In this document: piece by piece, positions 8,828 through 18,075 of the stretch | Layout: each line of letters starts with the position of its first letter | Numbering within the stretch: the stretch's first letter is position 1 | NCBI RefSeq assembly: GCF_002860165.1 | Contig: NZ_PGUZ01000010.1 | Span: forward strand, 55,515 to 119,514 | Direction of reading: 5' to 3' | Origin: Bacillus sp. V3-13 | GTDB lineage: Bacteria; Bacillota; Bacilli; Bacillales; Cytobacillaceae | Length of the DNA: 64,000 nucleotides | Translations under genes and position numbers: made by a program | The notes under the pieces: model-generated | Told to the model about the DNA's origin: nothing | Seen by the model: only the letters and a program-made list of their open reading frames with translations | The model's database searches: none

Positions 8828-8863
8828 CAGGGGGGATGTTAGTTTCCACCCCTGTTTTTTGTT
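8828..8863 (+). terminator. Terminator after DUF1292 gene
   Basis: CAGGGG (8828-8833, continuing G-rich) pairs with CCCCTG (8849-8854), followed by six T, a G and three more T. Confidence 0.75.
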
Positions 8864-8981
8864 TCATCCGTCGTAACTGAATCGTACCAATTAAGCTTAA
8901 GTAAACATAAATGGCCTGATTTATTCATATGAATGGACAAGGTGTAAAAAAGGCATCAGACGATTGGAGACGGAGAAAACA

Positions 8982-9641
8982 ATGGTGTTGTCGAAGGGAA
9001 ATAATCGATCATTAGGCTCAATATTCTTTCGGCAAGTGCTTACTTATGGTTATTTAACATGCGGTGGGATTATTCAAGGACTGGGGATGGCGCTTTTCTT
9101 ATTTCCAAATTCAATTCCTTCCGGCGGCGCAGCGGGACTTGCTGTTCTTTTAAATTTTTTTCTGGAAATTTCATTGGGATTGGCCCTTTGGTTTTCAAAT
9201 TTGATTGCTCTTTCATTAGCCGTTAAATATTTCGGCTGCGAATGGACATTTCGGACAATGTATTCGGTATCTATTACATCGTTTACCGTGAATTGGGTAA
9301 CCGCATTTTGGTATTTGCCTGATTTAAATATAGGATTGGACATCCTTTTAGGTGCGATATTGTATGGGATCGGCGTTGGCATTTTAATCAGGTACGGTTC
9401 ATCAAGCGGAGGGATGGTCGTTATCGCCTTGATCATTGCCATGCAAAAAAACTGGTCTCCAGGGAAAGCAATGTTTTGGGTAAACCTATCGATATTTATT
9501 TTAACTGCGCTGGTAATTGATTTAAAAATCGTATTATTTGCGATTATTTGTCAATTCCTATCAGCCAAAATCATTGATTTCGTGGATAACTACAAAATTG
9601 AATTCACCCTTTTTCAAGAGCCGGGTTGGCGAAGAAAATAG
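8982..9641 (+). CDS. YitT family membrane protein (DUF161-like, short form)
   Basis: 219 aa with five to six membrane segments. The segment FLFPNSIPSGGAAGLAVLL and the later IRYGSSSGGMVVIALI match the repeated glycine/serine motif of YitT-type proteins. Unlike typical ~280-residue YitT proteins it ends shortly after the last membrane segment and lacks the C-terminal DUF2179 cytosolic domain. ATG 8982 has GGAGACGGAGAAAACA upstream, preferred over the TTG at 8964. Function unknown. It lies about 175 bp upstream of the di-heme cytochrome gene on the same strand; a functional link is not shown. Confidence 0.75.
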   Translation: MVLSKGNNRSLGSIFFRQVLTYGYLTCGGIIQGLGMALFLFPNSIPSGGAAGLAVLLNFFLEISLGLALWFSNLIALSLAVKYFGCEWTFRTMYSVSITSFTVNWVTAFWYLPDLNIGLDILLGAILYGIGVGILIRYGSSSGGMVVIALIIAMQKNWSPGKAMFWVNLSIFILTALVIDLKIVLFAIICQFLSAKIIDFVDNYKIEFTLFQEPGWRRK

Positions 9642-9816
9642 TTGATAGCTAATATATAGGAGTTGCTAGCATTAAGATAACATAGGAAATGGAGGATTAT
9701 TGAAAGCAATCCTGTCATGTGCAAATATTTGGCCTAAGTTATTGTTTATAAAAAATTTTTTCTCCATAAATGGGTTAATACTAACGATATACATTTATAT
9801 GGAGGAAAAACATTCA

Positions 9817-11763
9817 ATGCGGAGAAAATGGGTTATCGTGACAGTTATTTTAATAGGCATTATCCTTATTTCCATCGTTTCTTTCAGATATATCGATTTT
9901 GAATACTCTTATATGCCTGACAGGAATCAAGTACTTTCGACTGAAAACAGGCAAAGCCTGGGTTCCTATGATATATGGGGAACAGTCGTGTCTAAACAAG
10001 AAGCAGCTGAATTAAAAAAACAATATCAAGAAAACAGCCTTTCTGCTGAAAATGGTGCAGTGGAAATAAATGATTCCTTATTACAGCTTGGCAGGGAAAC
10101 GTTTTATAAGGAAACCTTTGGGAATGAAGTGTTTCTTACAGACATTATGGGTGTAATAGATGGCCCTTTAACGATAGCGAATATGGCAAAAGCGATTGTC
10201 GCCCTGAAAGGACAAGGGACGACCAATTTGCGGGTTAAGCTCGCAGAATCTGCTGTTATCGGGGATAAAACCTTTAAAAAAGGGGAACTGATAGATACCG
10301 GCATAGATGTTGCAAGGGGAAGTTATACTCCAATGGGTATGCCTGTTTCTGTCTCTGACGGCAGAATCAGGGTGGGAATCAGTTGTGCGGCGTGCCACGC
10401 AACGGTTGATCCCACTAACAAGCAGGTTTTGGAAGGTGTCACCAATCCGGATTTAAACACAGGGCTCATTATGGCCCTTGCGCGCAATACAGCGTCTTAT
10501 TTTACTCATTCAGAAATTGCCTCGCTTAAAAATTTTTTAAATGAAAAATCAGCTTCGATCATAAACAGCAAAGGAGAAAAAGAATTGCTGCCGGATCCAG
10601 ATCTATTGGAGAACTCGGTAGACAGAACACTATTAAAATGGCCGCGCGGTAATTTTGACTCTTCGATTGATATGAAAAGCAATCCAACCCAGATCCCCGA
10701 TGCGTTTACACTGGGAGATCATCCATTCAGCTGGAGCGGAGCCGTCATGGCCGGTCCGTTTAAGGGCTTGAGTTCATTCAGCAATAATGTTCATGCGCAA
10801 AATTCAGATAGTCTTGCGCAGACACCATCAAGCCAAGCTCTTTTTGATATGGACCCGGAGGTTTATCTTGGAACCATTCTCCAAAATGCCGCTGCTGAAA
10901 AATTTCGGTTTGACCCGAAAAAAGGGGAAAAGCCATCAAGTTTTTTCGGGAAAGTGGATCCAACACCCGGAGTTCCCGGCATAAACGAAATGGTTAAACC
11001 GCCTTCTTTTCCAAAAATCACACTGGTCGCGCCTGATGGCCTGCATGTCAGCTCGCCGGATCACAAAGTAAATGAGCAAAATAACAGCGTAGCGGCATGG
11101 CAGAATACACTTGAACCGCCACAGCGAACGAAAAAAACAAACAAAGATTTGGCGGAACAAGGTAGGAACGTTTTTGTCAACGCAGGCTGCATTTCCTGCC
11201 ATGCAGGGAGCTATTTGACCAACAATAAGGTCGTATCGTCACAAGTACTCGGCACCGAGCCGACAAGAGCAGCAGCATTTAAGAAAACAGAAAAATTGTT
11301 TGGCGAAAGTGAGATATATGCTCCCAATACACCGGTACCCGTTCCCGACAATGCAACAGTATTGAAGGTACCAACAAAGCAATTGGATCCGGAGCAAATC
11401 AGACTTGCCTGGGCGAAAGATGGATCGCCCGGCGGCTATAAAGTTCCAAGCCTGATCGGGTTATATTGGGGGGCGCCTTATTTGCACGATGGCGGTGTGG
11501 CAGTTGGGAAATCGATGAAAAACGCTGGTGTTGCAAATACGATTTTAAAAGGTAAACCGGCAGATCCGGAAAACAGCTTGCTGGCATTGATTGATCGCGA
11601 TTTACGGGACGAGGTGATTAAAAATAATCAATCATCACAAGATTTACAAGACGTCAGAGTCACTGGAAAAGGGCATGAATTTTGGGTTGATGCCGGAAGC
11701 GGCTTTTCCGCGGCCGACCAAAAGGCCTTAATCGAATACTTAATGTCGTTGAAAATGCCCTGA
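9817..11763 (+). CDS. Membrane-anchored di-heme c-type cytochrome (peroxidase/MauG/RoxA-like)
   Basis: 648 aa. One N-terminal membrane anchor (residues about 4-23, KWVIVTVILIGIILIS...) would place the body outside the cell. Two covalent heme c sites are present: CAACH at 190-194 and CISCH at 458-462. Near the C-terminus, YKVPSLIGLYWGAPYLHDGG resembles the VPSLRGVAxTAPYFHDGS element of di-heme cytochrome c peroxidases and MauG/RoxA relatives. The spacing of 268 residues between hemes is larger than in ~330-residue classical peroxidases, as in RoxA-type enzymes. Start ATG 9817 follows GGAGGAAAAACATTCA; the longer frame from 9700 has no ribosome site. Substrate and electron partner unknown. Confidence 0.8.
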   Translation: MRRKWVIVTVILIGIILISIVSFRYIDFEYSYMPDRNQVLSTENRQSLGSYDIWGTVVSKQEAAELKKQYQENSLSAENGAVEINDSLLQLGRETFYKETFGNEVFLTDIMGVIDGPLTIANMAKAIVALKGQGTTNLRVKLAESAVIGDKTFKKGELIDTGIDVARGSYTPMGMPVSVSDGRIRVGISCAACHATVDPTNKQVLEGVTNPDLNTGLIMALARNTASYFTHSEIASLKNFLNEKSASIINSKGEKELLPDPDLLENSVDRTLLKWPRGNFDSSIDMKSNPTQIPDAFTLGDHPFSWSGAVMAGPFKGLSSFSNNVHAQNSDSLAQTPSSQALFDMDPEVYLGTILQNAAAEKFRFDPKKGEKPSSFFGKVDPTPGVPGINEMVKPPSFPKITLVAPDGLHVSSPDHKVNEQNNSVAAWQNTLEPPQRTKKTNKDLAEQGRNVFVNAGCISCHAGSYLTNNKVVSSQVLGTEPTRAAAFKKTEKLFGESEIYAPNTPVPVPDNATVLKVPTKQLDPEQIRLAWAKDGSPGGYKVPSLIGLYWGAPYLHDGGVAVGKSMKNAGVANTILKGKPADPENSLLALIDRDLRDEVIKNNQSSQDLQDVRVTGKGHEFWVDAGSGFSAADQKALIEYLMSLKMP

Positions 11764-11781
11764 AATTAATACCACAAGTAA

Positions 11782-11806
11782 AACCCGGCACATTGCCGGG
11801 TTTTTC
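11782..11806 (+). terminator. Terminator after the di-heme cytochrome gene
   Basis: A 9-bp stem AACCCGGCA (11782-11790) / TGCCGGGTT (11794-11802) followed by TTT. Confidence 0.85.
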
Positions 11807-12228
11807 ATCCAGTTTACAGCGTTCCCATCAAGATGCTGCAAGCAGTCCTAAAAGGTGCTTAGCGGTTCATTTAACATCATTCTTTTTTCCCTCCATTGTG
11901 CATATCTCTAGCTGTAACGGTGAATTTCATTGACTAAATCTTTCTTGCATCTCCTTTTTATTATCTTCAGATAATTTTATTTTTTTAAAATTTAAAAACT
12001 AGTCTATAACAAATACTGAAAAAGGACAAGTGGAAAGTATTGAACAGCATGAAGAAAGGAAGGAGGAAAGTCCATAATTCACACAGATTGATTGTAGTTC
12101 TGAAAATTAACAAAAGAAAGATTAGAGGAAACTTTGTATTTATCCTTGAATCACCGTTATATTAATAAACCTTGCACGCGGGCACATTAAGCTTGATCAC
12201 ACCAAACACCTGAAGAGGTGAAAGCTGC
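11807..12228. other. 422-bp intergenic region, nothing identified
   Basis: AT-rich spacer between the cytochrome terminator and the uracil-DNA glycosylase stub. A 38-codon frame from 12052 (MKKGRRKVHN...) has no ribosome site and no family resemblance, so I do not call it. The last 20 bp hold GAAGAGGTGAAAGC, the ribosome site of the downstream gene. Confidence 0.4.
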
Positions 12229-12480
12229 ATGTCCGATTTTTGCCCTGTTGTATGGCCGGAAGAACCAGTTCCCGATAGCCTTAAAAATTGCCAAGAATGC
12301 GGTCTTTACAAGCATGGATCACGCATGGTTTGGGGAGAAGGCAACCCGGAGGCGCTGATCATGGTTATTCCTGATAACCCAGGAGCAAGTGAAGATCGTG
12401 AAGGGAATTCGTTTATATGTGGAACTCGACAAACGTTACAACAAGCTGCCGTTTCAGTCGGATTGAAAATGGAGGAAAAC
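12229..12480 (+). pseudogene. N-terminal stub of a 4Fe-4S uracil-DNA glycosylase family gene
   Basis: 84 codons (MSDFCPVVWPEEPVPDSLKN...) resemble the N-terminus of UdgA/type 4-like uracil-DNA glycosylases. Features are the paired cysteines CQECGLYKHGS, the loop EALIMVIPDNPG and the segment NSFICGTRQTLQQAA. The remaining ~130 residues, with further cluster cysteines and the C-terminal catalytic motif, are missing; the frame runs straight into a HAD phosphatase. It has a good ribosome site (GAAGAGGTGAAAGCTGC) and so may still be translated, giving a UDG-stub/HAD fusion, but DNA repair activity is not expected. Confidence 0.7.
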
Positions 12481-13344
12481 ATGATAAACAGCAAACTCAA
12501 AGTAATTGTATTTGATTTAGATGGCACGCTATATGAAGACACTCACCATTTTGATTATTATGCTGAGAAGCTCCGAAGTAAACTGCCATCCGAACTTAGA
12601 AATTCTTTTTGGGAAGACTATCAATTATCAGTCCAGGGGAACCATACCCTAAAGATTGGGACGGTGTATGATATTGAACGGGATCTAGTCCTGATACAAG
12701 AGCACAATATTGTAAAAGCAGGTTACAGATGGGATGGCCATCCATTATCTGATGCAGAGATCATGAATTTATATCCTAAGCCCATTACGCTGGATTTAGT
12801 GCACATGATCAGTATTGGCGATTTATGGTGGGTCCCTTCTGCAATTGCACGTCATTATGGGCTGGGTGGTGAAGCTTCCCAGGAAGCCTTCCTCGAAATT
12901 AGAAGATATATGATGGATCCTGAATTTGTGATGACAAGAGTACCCGGTTTTAGAGAAGCACTTTGGAACTTAAAAGAGAGTGGTTACAAGTCAGTGTTAT
13001 TAACTAACAGTCCCAAGAAGGATAGTGAAGTTATCCTTTCAAAGCTAGGTCTGGAAAACGTCTTTGACAAGAAAGTTTTTGAGGGGCAAAAACCAACACG
13101 AACCGTGGAACGCTTTAATGAAATAAAAGATCATTTTCAAGCTGAATTTCATGAAGTATTAAGCATCGGGGATAACTGGATCAATGAAATTCTTCCGGCG
13201 AAGGAGCTCGGATGTTCAACAATCTTAATTGATCCGCATGGAATAAGCAAAAAAGGCTATGCAGACAAAGTCGTGAAAAATATTTCTGAATTAATTCCTG
13301 TGTTGCGTGAACTTAAAGCAGCACCTAGCAATTCTTATCGCTAA
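12481..13344 (+). CDS. HAD family hydrolase (phosphatase-like)
   Basis: 287 aa. Motif I is VIVFDLDGTLYED (nucleophile D12, acid D14), motif II LLTNSPKKDSE, motif III a Lys in EGQKPTRTVERF, and motif IV SIGDNWINEILPAKELG. The helical cap between motifs I and II is of the C1 type and unusually long (about 140 residues). ATG 12481 follows GGAGGAAAAC, so I place the start here although the frame is open upstream into the UDG stub. Substrate unknown; nucleotide or sugar-phosphate phosphatases have this layout. Confidence 0.8.
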   Translation: MINSKLKVIVFDLDGTLYEDTHHFDYYAEKLRSKLPSELRNSFWEDYQLSVQGNHTLKIGTVYDIERDLVLIQEHNIVKAGYRWDGHPLSDAEIMNLYPKPITLDLVHMISIGDLWWVPSAIARHYGLGGEASQEAFLEIRRYMMDPEFVMTRVPGFREALWNLKESGYKSVLLTNSPKKDSEVILSKLGLENVFDKKVFEGQKPTRTVERFNEIKDHFQAEFHEVLSIGDNWINEILPAKELGCSTILIDPHGISKKGYADKVVKNISELIPVLRELKAAPSNSYR

Positions 13345-13404
13345 AACGAAAAAAACATATAAGAAAATCTAACAGGTTTAATGCAAGCGTTAGTTCAACT
13401 TTGT

Positions 13405-14898
13405 ATGAAGCTTACCTTTGCAGGTCCAGATGGAATTATCATATTGAGTGTTTTTGCTATTGCCATGCTGGTATCGGTTATTTTTCAGGACGCGGCGAAA
13501 AGGATTTACATCATAGTTTGTCAAATTATTATTTAGCCGGCAGAAACCTCGGTTTTATCGCCCTATTTTTTACTCTTTATGCCACTCAATACAGCGGGAA
13601 TACCATCGTGGGTTATGCTCCGACTGCTTATCGAACCGGCTTTTCCTGGCTTCAGTCGATCTCCTTTACGACTGTGATTATTGGGATCTACTTATTATTT
13701 GCACCGAGGCTGTACGTCATATCAAAACGCCAGAATTTCGTGACGCCAACCGATTGGCTGCAGTTTCGCTTTAAATCAAAAGCTGTCACTTTGCTAAGTA
13801 TTTTCATTATGCTGTGGGGGCTGGGGAACTACTTGCTCGAACAGCTTGTCGCAATTGGTCAGGCTGTTTCAGGAATGACAGGTGGAACAATTCCATACGA
13901 AATTGCCGTCATCGCCTTTGTGCTGGTCATGCTCATTTATGAGTGGATGGGTGGGATGAAGGCGGTCGCATTTACAGATGTATTGCAGGGAGTTATCCTC
14001 ATGATCGGGATTTTCGTATTTCTTGCGGGAGCGCTCTATCTTGTCGGCGGGAATTTTTCTGAGGTTACCAGGTTTGTCGCCGAGACAGAGCCGGCCAAAA
14101 TTGCCGTGCCGTCAATGGATGTGTCGATCAATTGGTTCAGCATGCTCCTTCTCGTCGGGCTGGGCGCTTCTATTTACCCGCATGCCGTCCAGCGGATCTA
14201 CTCGGCGGAAAGTGAAAAGACTCTGAAAAACTCTTTTGCAAGAATGGCATGGATGCCTCCGATCACAACAGGGCTTGTATTTGTGGTCGGCATCATTGGT
14301 CTCATGCTTTACCCCGGCCTCGGGGAAAACGGCTCAGAACAGCTGGTAGGGTTAATGGCGAATGAAATTGCCGCGATCAATCCTTTCTTTTACTGGATGA
14401 TGATTATATTCTTCGGGGGAATTGTTGCCGCTATCATTTCAACAGCTGACTCAGTTTTGTTGAGCTTTTCATCCATGCTTTCCAATGACGTTTATGGCAA
14501 GTTTATCAGTCCCCGCGCATCTGAACATAAGAAGGTAATGGTCGGGAAGGTTGGTGGAATTATTGCAGTCATAATATTGTTATGGATTGCCTGGAACCCT
14601 GTATGACATTTTCGTCCTTAAGTTTGAATTGCTTGTGCAAGTTTTCCCTGCCTTTGTTCTTGGGCTGTATTGGAAGCGATTATCAGGAAGAGCCGTTTTT
14701 TGGGGAATGCTGTTTGGGGCGATTCTTGCCGGATTACTAACCTTGACAGGCTATAAAACGGTCTGGGGTATCCACGGCGGTGTCCTCGGGTTGGGATTAA
14801 ATTTTTTTGTCTGTGTCGTTGGTTCACTACTTCTTCCTGCAACTGCGAAAGATTCGCTTAAAGAAGAGGAAATCGCTACTTTAGAAATGAGGGCTTAA
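13405..14898 (+). pseudogene. Sodium:solute symporter (SSF), two frameshifts
   Basis: The natural start is the ATG at 13405 (MKLTFAGPDGIIILSVFAIA). Near 13487, at a T-run, the frame shifts by one into SGRGEKDLHHSLSNYYLAGR, a typical SSF N-terminal motif. The main body runs to 14606 with the symporter core (NYLLEQLVAIGQAVSG, ADSVLLSFSSMLSNDVYGK). Near 14590 it shifts again, into GTLYDIFVLKFELLVQVFP and the last segments to 14898. Reassembled it would be a ~495-aa symporter of the pantothenate/proline type. Two frameshifts within 1.5 kb point to decay or to sequencing errors at short runs; otherwise the coding sequence is well kept, so the loss is recent. Confidence 0.8.
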
Positions 14899-14934
14899 AG
14901 AAGCAGCCAAATTTTGAATAAGAGATGATCTGAT

Positions 14935-15931
14935 ATGAATCTGTTATTAAAAGTTAAGTTTGTTGATGTGGGGGAGCCATGGCGCATGCTGATCTGGCTC
15001 CTTGCCGCGCAGATTATGGTTGCTTTTATTGGGCGAAGCCTTGGTCCACTGGGCGTATTAATAGGCATGGACCTTTCGCTTACGAACCCTCAAATTGGTT
15101 TGCTCCCGGCTGCCTTATTTTTTGGACAATCGCTTGCTTCCATTCCTGCCGGTTTTGCTGCTGACCGGTTCGGGTCACGAAAACTGCTCTTGTTAATTTC
15201 TATTTGTACCTCAACAAGTTTTTTGGCAATAACCATTACCTCGCAGTTTTCATTAGTTTTACTGCTCGTCGTCGTGGGGGGGCTTGGTTATGGGGCGATG
15301 CACCCAGTCACTACCCGCGGAATTACTTACTGGTTTTCGTTAAAACAACGCGGACTGCCATGGGAATCAAACAAACAGGAGTAACCGGAGGGGCTGCACT
15401 TGCAAGCCTGTTGTTGCTGCCGCTGGCTGTCATTTTTCTATCGTTCTATCCGGTTTATTACTGGTGGTTTCCGAGATAAGCGGTTCGACTGGAAGAGTTG
15501 CTTGGGGAATAATCAGCGATAAATTCTATAACGGAAAAAGGATTATTATTTTACTGATGATTGGAATTATTACCGCTATTTGTAGTGTAACGGTAGCGAT
15601 TTTGCCCGAAACCATTTCATTCTGGGCGCTAGCACCGATCATCTCTATTTTTGGGTTCGCGATTTCTGGATTCAATGGGATCTGGATGAACTTGGCGTCT
15701 GAACTTGTCCCAAAAGAACAGGCAGGAATATCAAGTGGTTTCAGCATCCTCTTTGGATCGGCAGGTGTCATTGTGATGCCTCCATTATTCGGACTATTGG
15801 TGGACGAAACTGGGAATTACGCGATCGGGTGGTTTTTCATTGCTGCCTTAATGATTGTCGTTCTTTTAATTCTGATGATCATACATCAACAGGAAAAACG
15901 TAAGTTCAAATATGCGGGAAGCAAACTATAA
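14935..15931 (+). pseudogene. MFS transporter, frameshifted with internal deletion
   Basis: Three consecutive frames encode one MFS protein. 14935-15350 gives the first four membrane segments with AGFAADRFGSRKLLL. A one-base shift near 15351 leads to TAMGIKQTGVTGGAAL, typical of the nitrate/oxalate/anion MFS group. Near 15440-15465 the sequence jumps in a third frame to GLLLVVSEISGSTGRVAWG and continues to 15931. Between PLAVIF and GLLLVVSEISG roughly 100 residues (TM6-TM7 region) expected of the family are missing, so this is an internal deletion and not just a miscall. It lies 36 bp after the broken symporter. Confidence 0.78.
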
Positions 15932-15951
15932 AAGAAGAGGGGACAAACCAA

Positions 15952-16548
15952 GTGAGATTTAATCCAAATGAACTTTCCACGAAAGATATGTATAAGCTAT
16001 TGACCGGATCGGTTGTGCCACGGCCAATCGCATGGGTATCGACCATTTCTGAAGAAGGGATACATAATCTCGCACCTTTCAGCTTTTTCACCGTCGCTTC
16101 GCGCAAACCGCCGATGCTGTGTATATCGATCGGACCAGGTGTTGGGGAAAGGGAGGGAACCGAAAAAGATACTTTGGTCAACATTCGTTCAATCAAGGAA
16201 TTCGTCGTCAATGTCGTGCCGGCACAGCTCGCCAACCAAATGCATACAAGTTCAGAAAATCTTCCAAGTCATGTGGATGAATTCACTGCGGCCAAACTCA
16301 CTCCTATAAAAAGTGAGTCAATTCGGCCAATGCGAGTAAAAGAATCTCCTATCAATATTGAATGTACACTAGAACAGATCATTCAGCTTGGCAGCGACCA
16401 TCTGATCATTGGAAGAGTGGTAGAATACCATATTGATGACGAGTATTACCTTGGAAACTATAAAGTCAACCTTGAAAAGCTTAAGCCGCTTGGCCGGTTA
16501 GCCGGAAATTACAGCGAATGTAGCGAGTTTTTTCAATTGCCGAGATAA
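15952..16548 (+). CDS. Flavin reductase family protein (FMN-binding split barrel)
   Basis: 198 aa. The sequence LLTGSVVPRPIAWVSTISEEGIHNLAPFSFF is the FMN-binding entry strand of the flavoredoxin/DIM6-NTAB group, followed by PPMLCISIG and KEFVVNVVPAQLANQM. Proteins of this group are flavin reductases or FMN redox proteins; the partner oxygenase is unknown. GTG start at 15952 with GAGGGGACAAACCAA. Complete, unlike the two broken transporters just upstream. Confidence 0.85.
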   Translation: MRFNPNELSTKDMYKLLTGSVVPRPIAWVSTISEEGIHNLAPFSFFTVASRKPPMLCISIGPGVGEREGTEKDTLVNIRSIKEFVVNVVPAQLANQMHTSSENLPSHVDEFTAAKLTPIKSESIRPMRVKESPINIECTLEQIIQLGSDHLIIGRVVEYHIDDEYYLGNYKVNLEKLKPLGRLAGNYSECSEFFQLPR

Positions 16549-16747
16549 CTATCAAAAGTGAATTTTATTGGATAACGGTCATCTACATTACTCTGGATGG
16601 ATGTTTTCTGTTGTTGAGATAAAAACACTCATGGCATATTGGATTGTCGTTTGAGCAGCTATCTTAAGTTACAAAGGATCATTGAACAGGTTTTTTAAAA
16701 GAAATGTAGAATTGATATAGTAGAATTTATGATAAAGGGGACCTGAA

Positions 16748-17191
16748 ATGAACAGACTAAATATCATCACACTTGGCGTCAAAGATATCGTTAAGTCTCA
16801 TGAGTTTTATAAAAAACTTGGCTTTGAAACATCAATAAGGGGAGAAGAATCAAGCCCTGACATTATCTTTTTTAAAAATGAAGGGTCAAGAATTGCTCTC
16901 TATCCTTTAGATGAGTTAGCCAAAGATGTTAATAAAGACAATCCTCCTGCGATAGCTCCTGGTTTTTCAGGGATCACATTAGCTTATAATGCAAAATATC
17001 GTGAAGAAGTGGATGACATTTTGAAGAAGGCAGAATTAGCTGGCGCGGAAATAAAAAAAGAACCGACAAGAACAGACTGGGGAGGGTATGGCGGATATTT
17101 CACTGACCTTGATGGCTACTATTGGGAAGTTGCATACGGAGAGTTTTGGCAATTTGACGATTCGAATATGTTGGTGATTGAAGATCAGTAA
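16748..17191 (+). CDS. VOC family protein (glyoxalase/bleomycin-resistance fold)
   Basis: 147 aa with two beta-alpha-beta-beta-beta modules: NRLNIITLGVKDIVKSHEFYKK at the start and GGYFTDLDGYYWEVAYG at the end. His/Glu positions fit a metal-binding VOC enzyme only loosely, so a specific activity (glyoxalase, dioxygenase or antibiotic binding) cannot be assigned. Ribosome site AAAGGGGACCTGAA before ATG 16748. Monocistronic, followed by a long inverted repeat. Confidence 0.82.
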   Translation: MNRLNIITLGVKDIVKSHEFYKKLGFETSIRGEESSPDIIFFKNEGSRIALYPLDELAKDVNKDNPPAIAPGFSGITLAYNAKYREEVDDILKKAELAGAEIKKEPTRTDWGGYGGYFTDLDGYYWEVAYGEFWQFDDSNMLVIEDQ

Positions 17192-17258
17192 TAGTTTACA
17201 TGTTATACCAAATCAGTTTGTTTACATTTGAATTAGAAAGGTTAATCTCCCATCCATT

Positions 17259-17321
17259 CCTGTCATATTAGTAAAGACCCGCTTTGTTATATGCAGAGCG
17301 GGTCTTTACTAATATGACAGG
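17259..17321. repeat. 25-bp perfect inverted repeat (long hairpin)
   Basis: Bases 17259-17283 are perfectly inverse-repeated at 17297-17321 with a 13-nt loop. The inner part (AAAGACCCGCT / AGCGGGTCTTT) looks like an ordinary terminator for the VOC gene. The outer arm (CCTGTCATATTAGT) extends it well beyond normal terminator length and there is no long T-run. It may be a bidirectional terminator or a small mobile/REP-like element. Confidence 0.8.
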
Positions 17322-17466
17322 GAAGTGACATTGCTTTAAAGATATAGAAGAACTATGTTTTTTAACCTTTCCAAAACCGAATGCGTTTTCAAAACAAAAT
17401 ATTAGCTCTTAGCGAATCAAAGGGTAATAATAGAAGATGTACTTATTGAGGAAACAGGTGAATTAT

Positions 17467-17924
17467 ATGTCACAGCATGACTTTACGTCTGGAAGCATAT
17501 ATAAGCAGCTGATTGTTTTTTCGACACCAATTATGCTTACAAATATACTGCAGGTGTCCTATCAATTTATTGACAGCCTTTGGGTTGGGAATCTTCTCGG
17601 GGCAAACGCACTTGGCGCAATCTCCGTGTCCGCGACGGTTATTTTTACCGTCTTATGCTGCCATCACGTTCCTGCTTGCACGTGAAAGCATCAGGCTTTT
17701 CATTCAGGAAGAAGGGGCCCTGGAGTTTGGGACCTTATATTTGAAAGTGGTCGCCTTTTTCTACCCGTTTCTAGGCATTAATTTTATCCTGAACGGCGTG
17801 GTCCGGGGAAAAAGGCATTGCGCTCGGGATGGGAACAAGCTTTGTCATCAGCAGCATTATTGCATTTCTGTATTATAGATTTGGGAAATGGGACAGGCAG
17901 GTAATTTTTGAAAAGAGTGAATAA
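17467..17924 (+). pseudogene. MATE efflux transporter remnant with multiple deletions
   Basis: Three blocks of one MATE gene survive. The N-terminus is MSQHDFTSGSIYKQLIVFS...QVSYQFIDSLWVGNLL (17467 onward). A C-terminal-half block is LYLKVVAFFYPFLGINFIL with NGVVRG, in another frame. The extreme C-terminus is GIALGMGTSFVISSIIAF...FEKSE ending at 17924. At least two internal deletions have removed about 250-300 of the ~450 residues and changed frame. It cannot make a working transporter. Confidence 0.8.
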
Positions 17925-18075
17925 AGGCTGGCAGGGCTGATACAACACGGTTCATAAAGCCTGCTTTTCAAAATGATGGTCTTTGGGTATCTTATAGGTA
18001 TATCTTAATGGGAGGGAAACCAACAACCCATACCTTCTTCTGGGAGAGGGCAATAAAAAAGCAAGGATGATAAAC

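Noticed and set aside
17379..17393. Second cre site (CCGAATGCGTTTTCA)
   Set aside because: Three mismatches to the consensus at defined positions.
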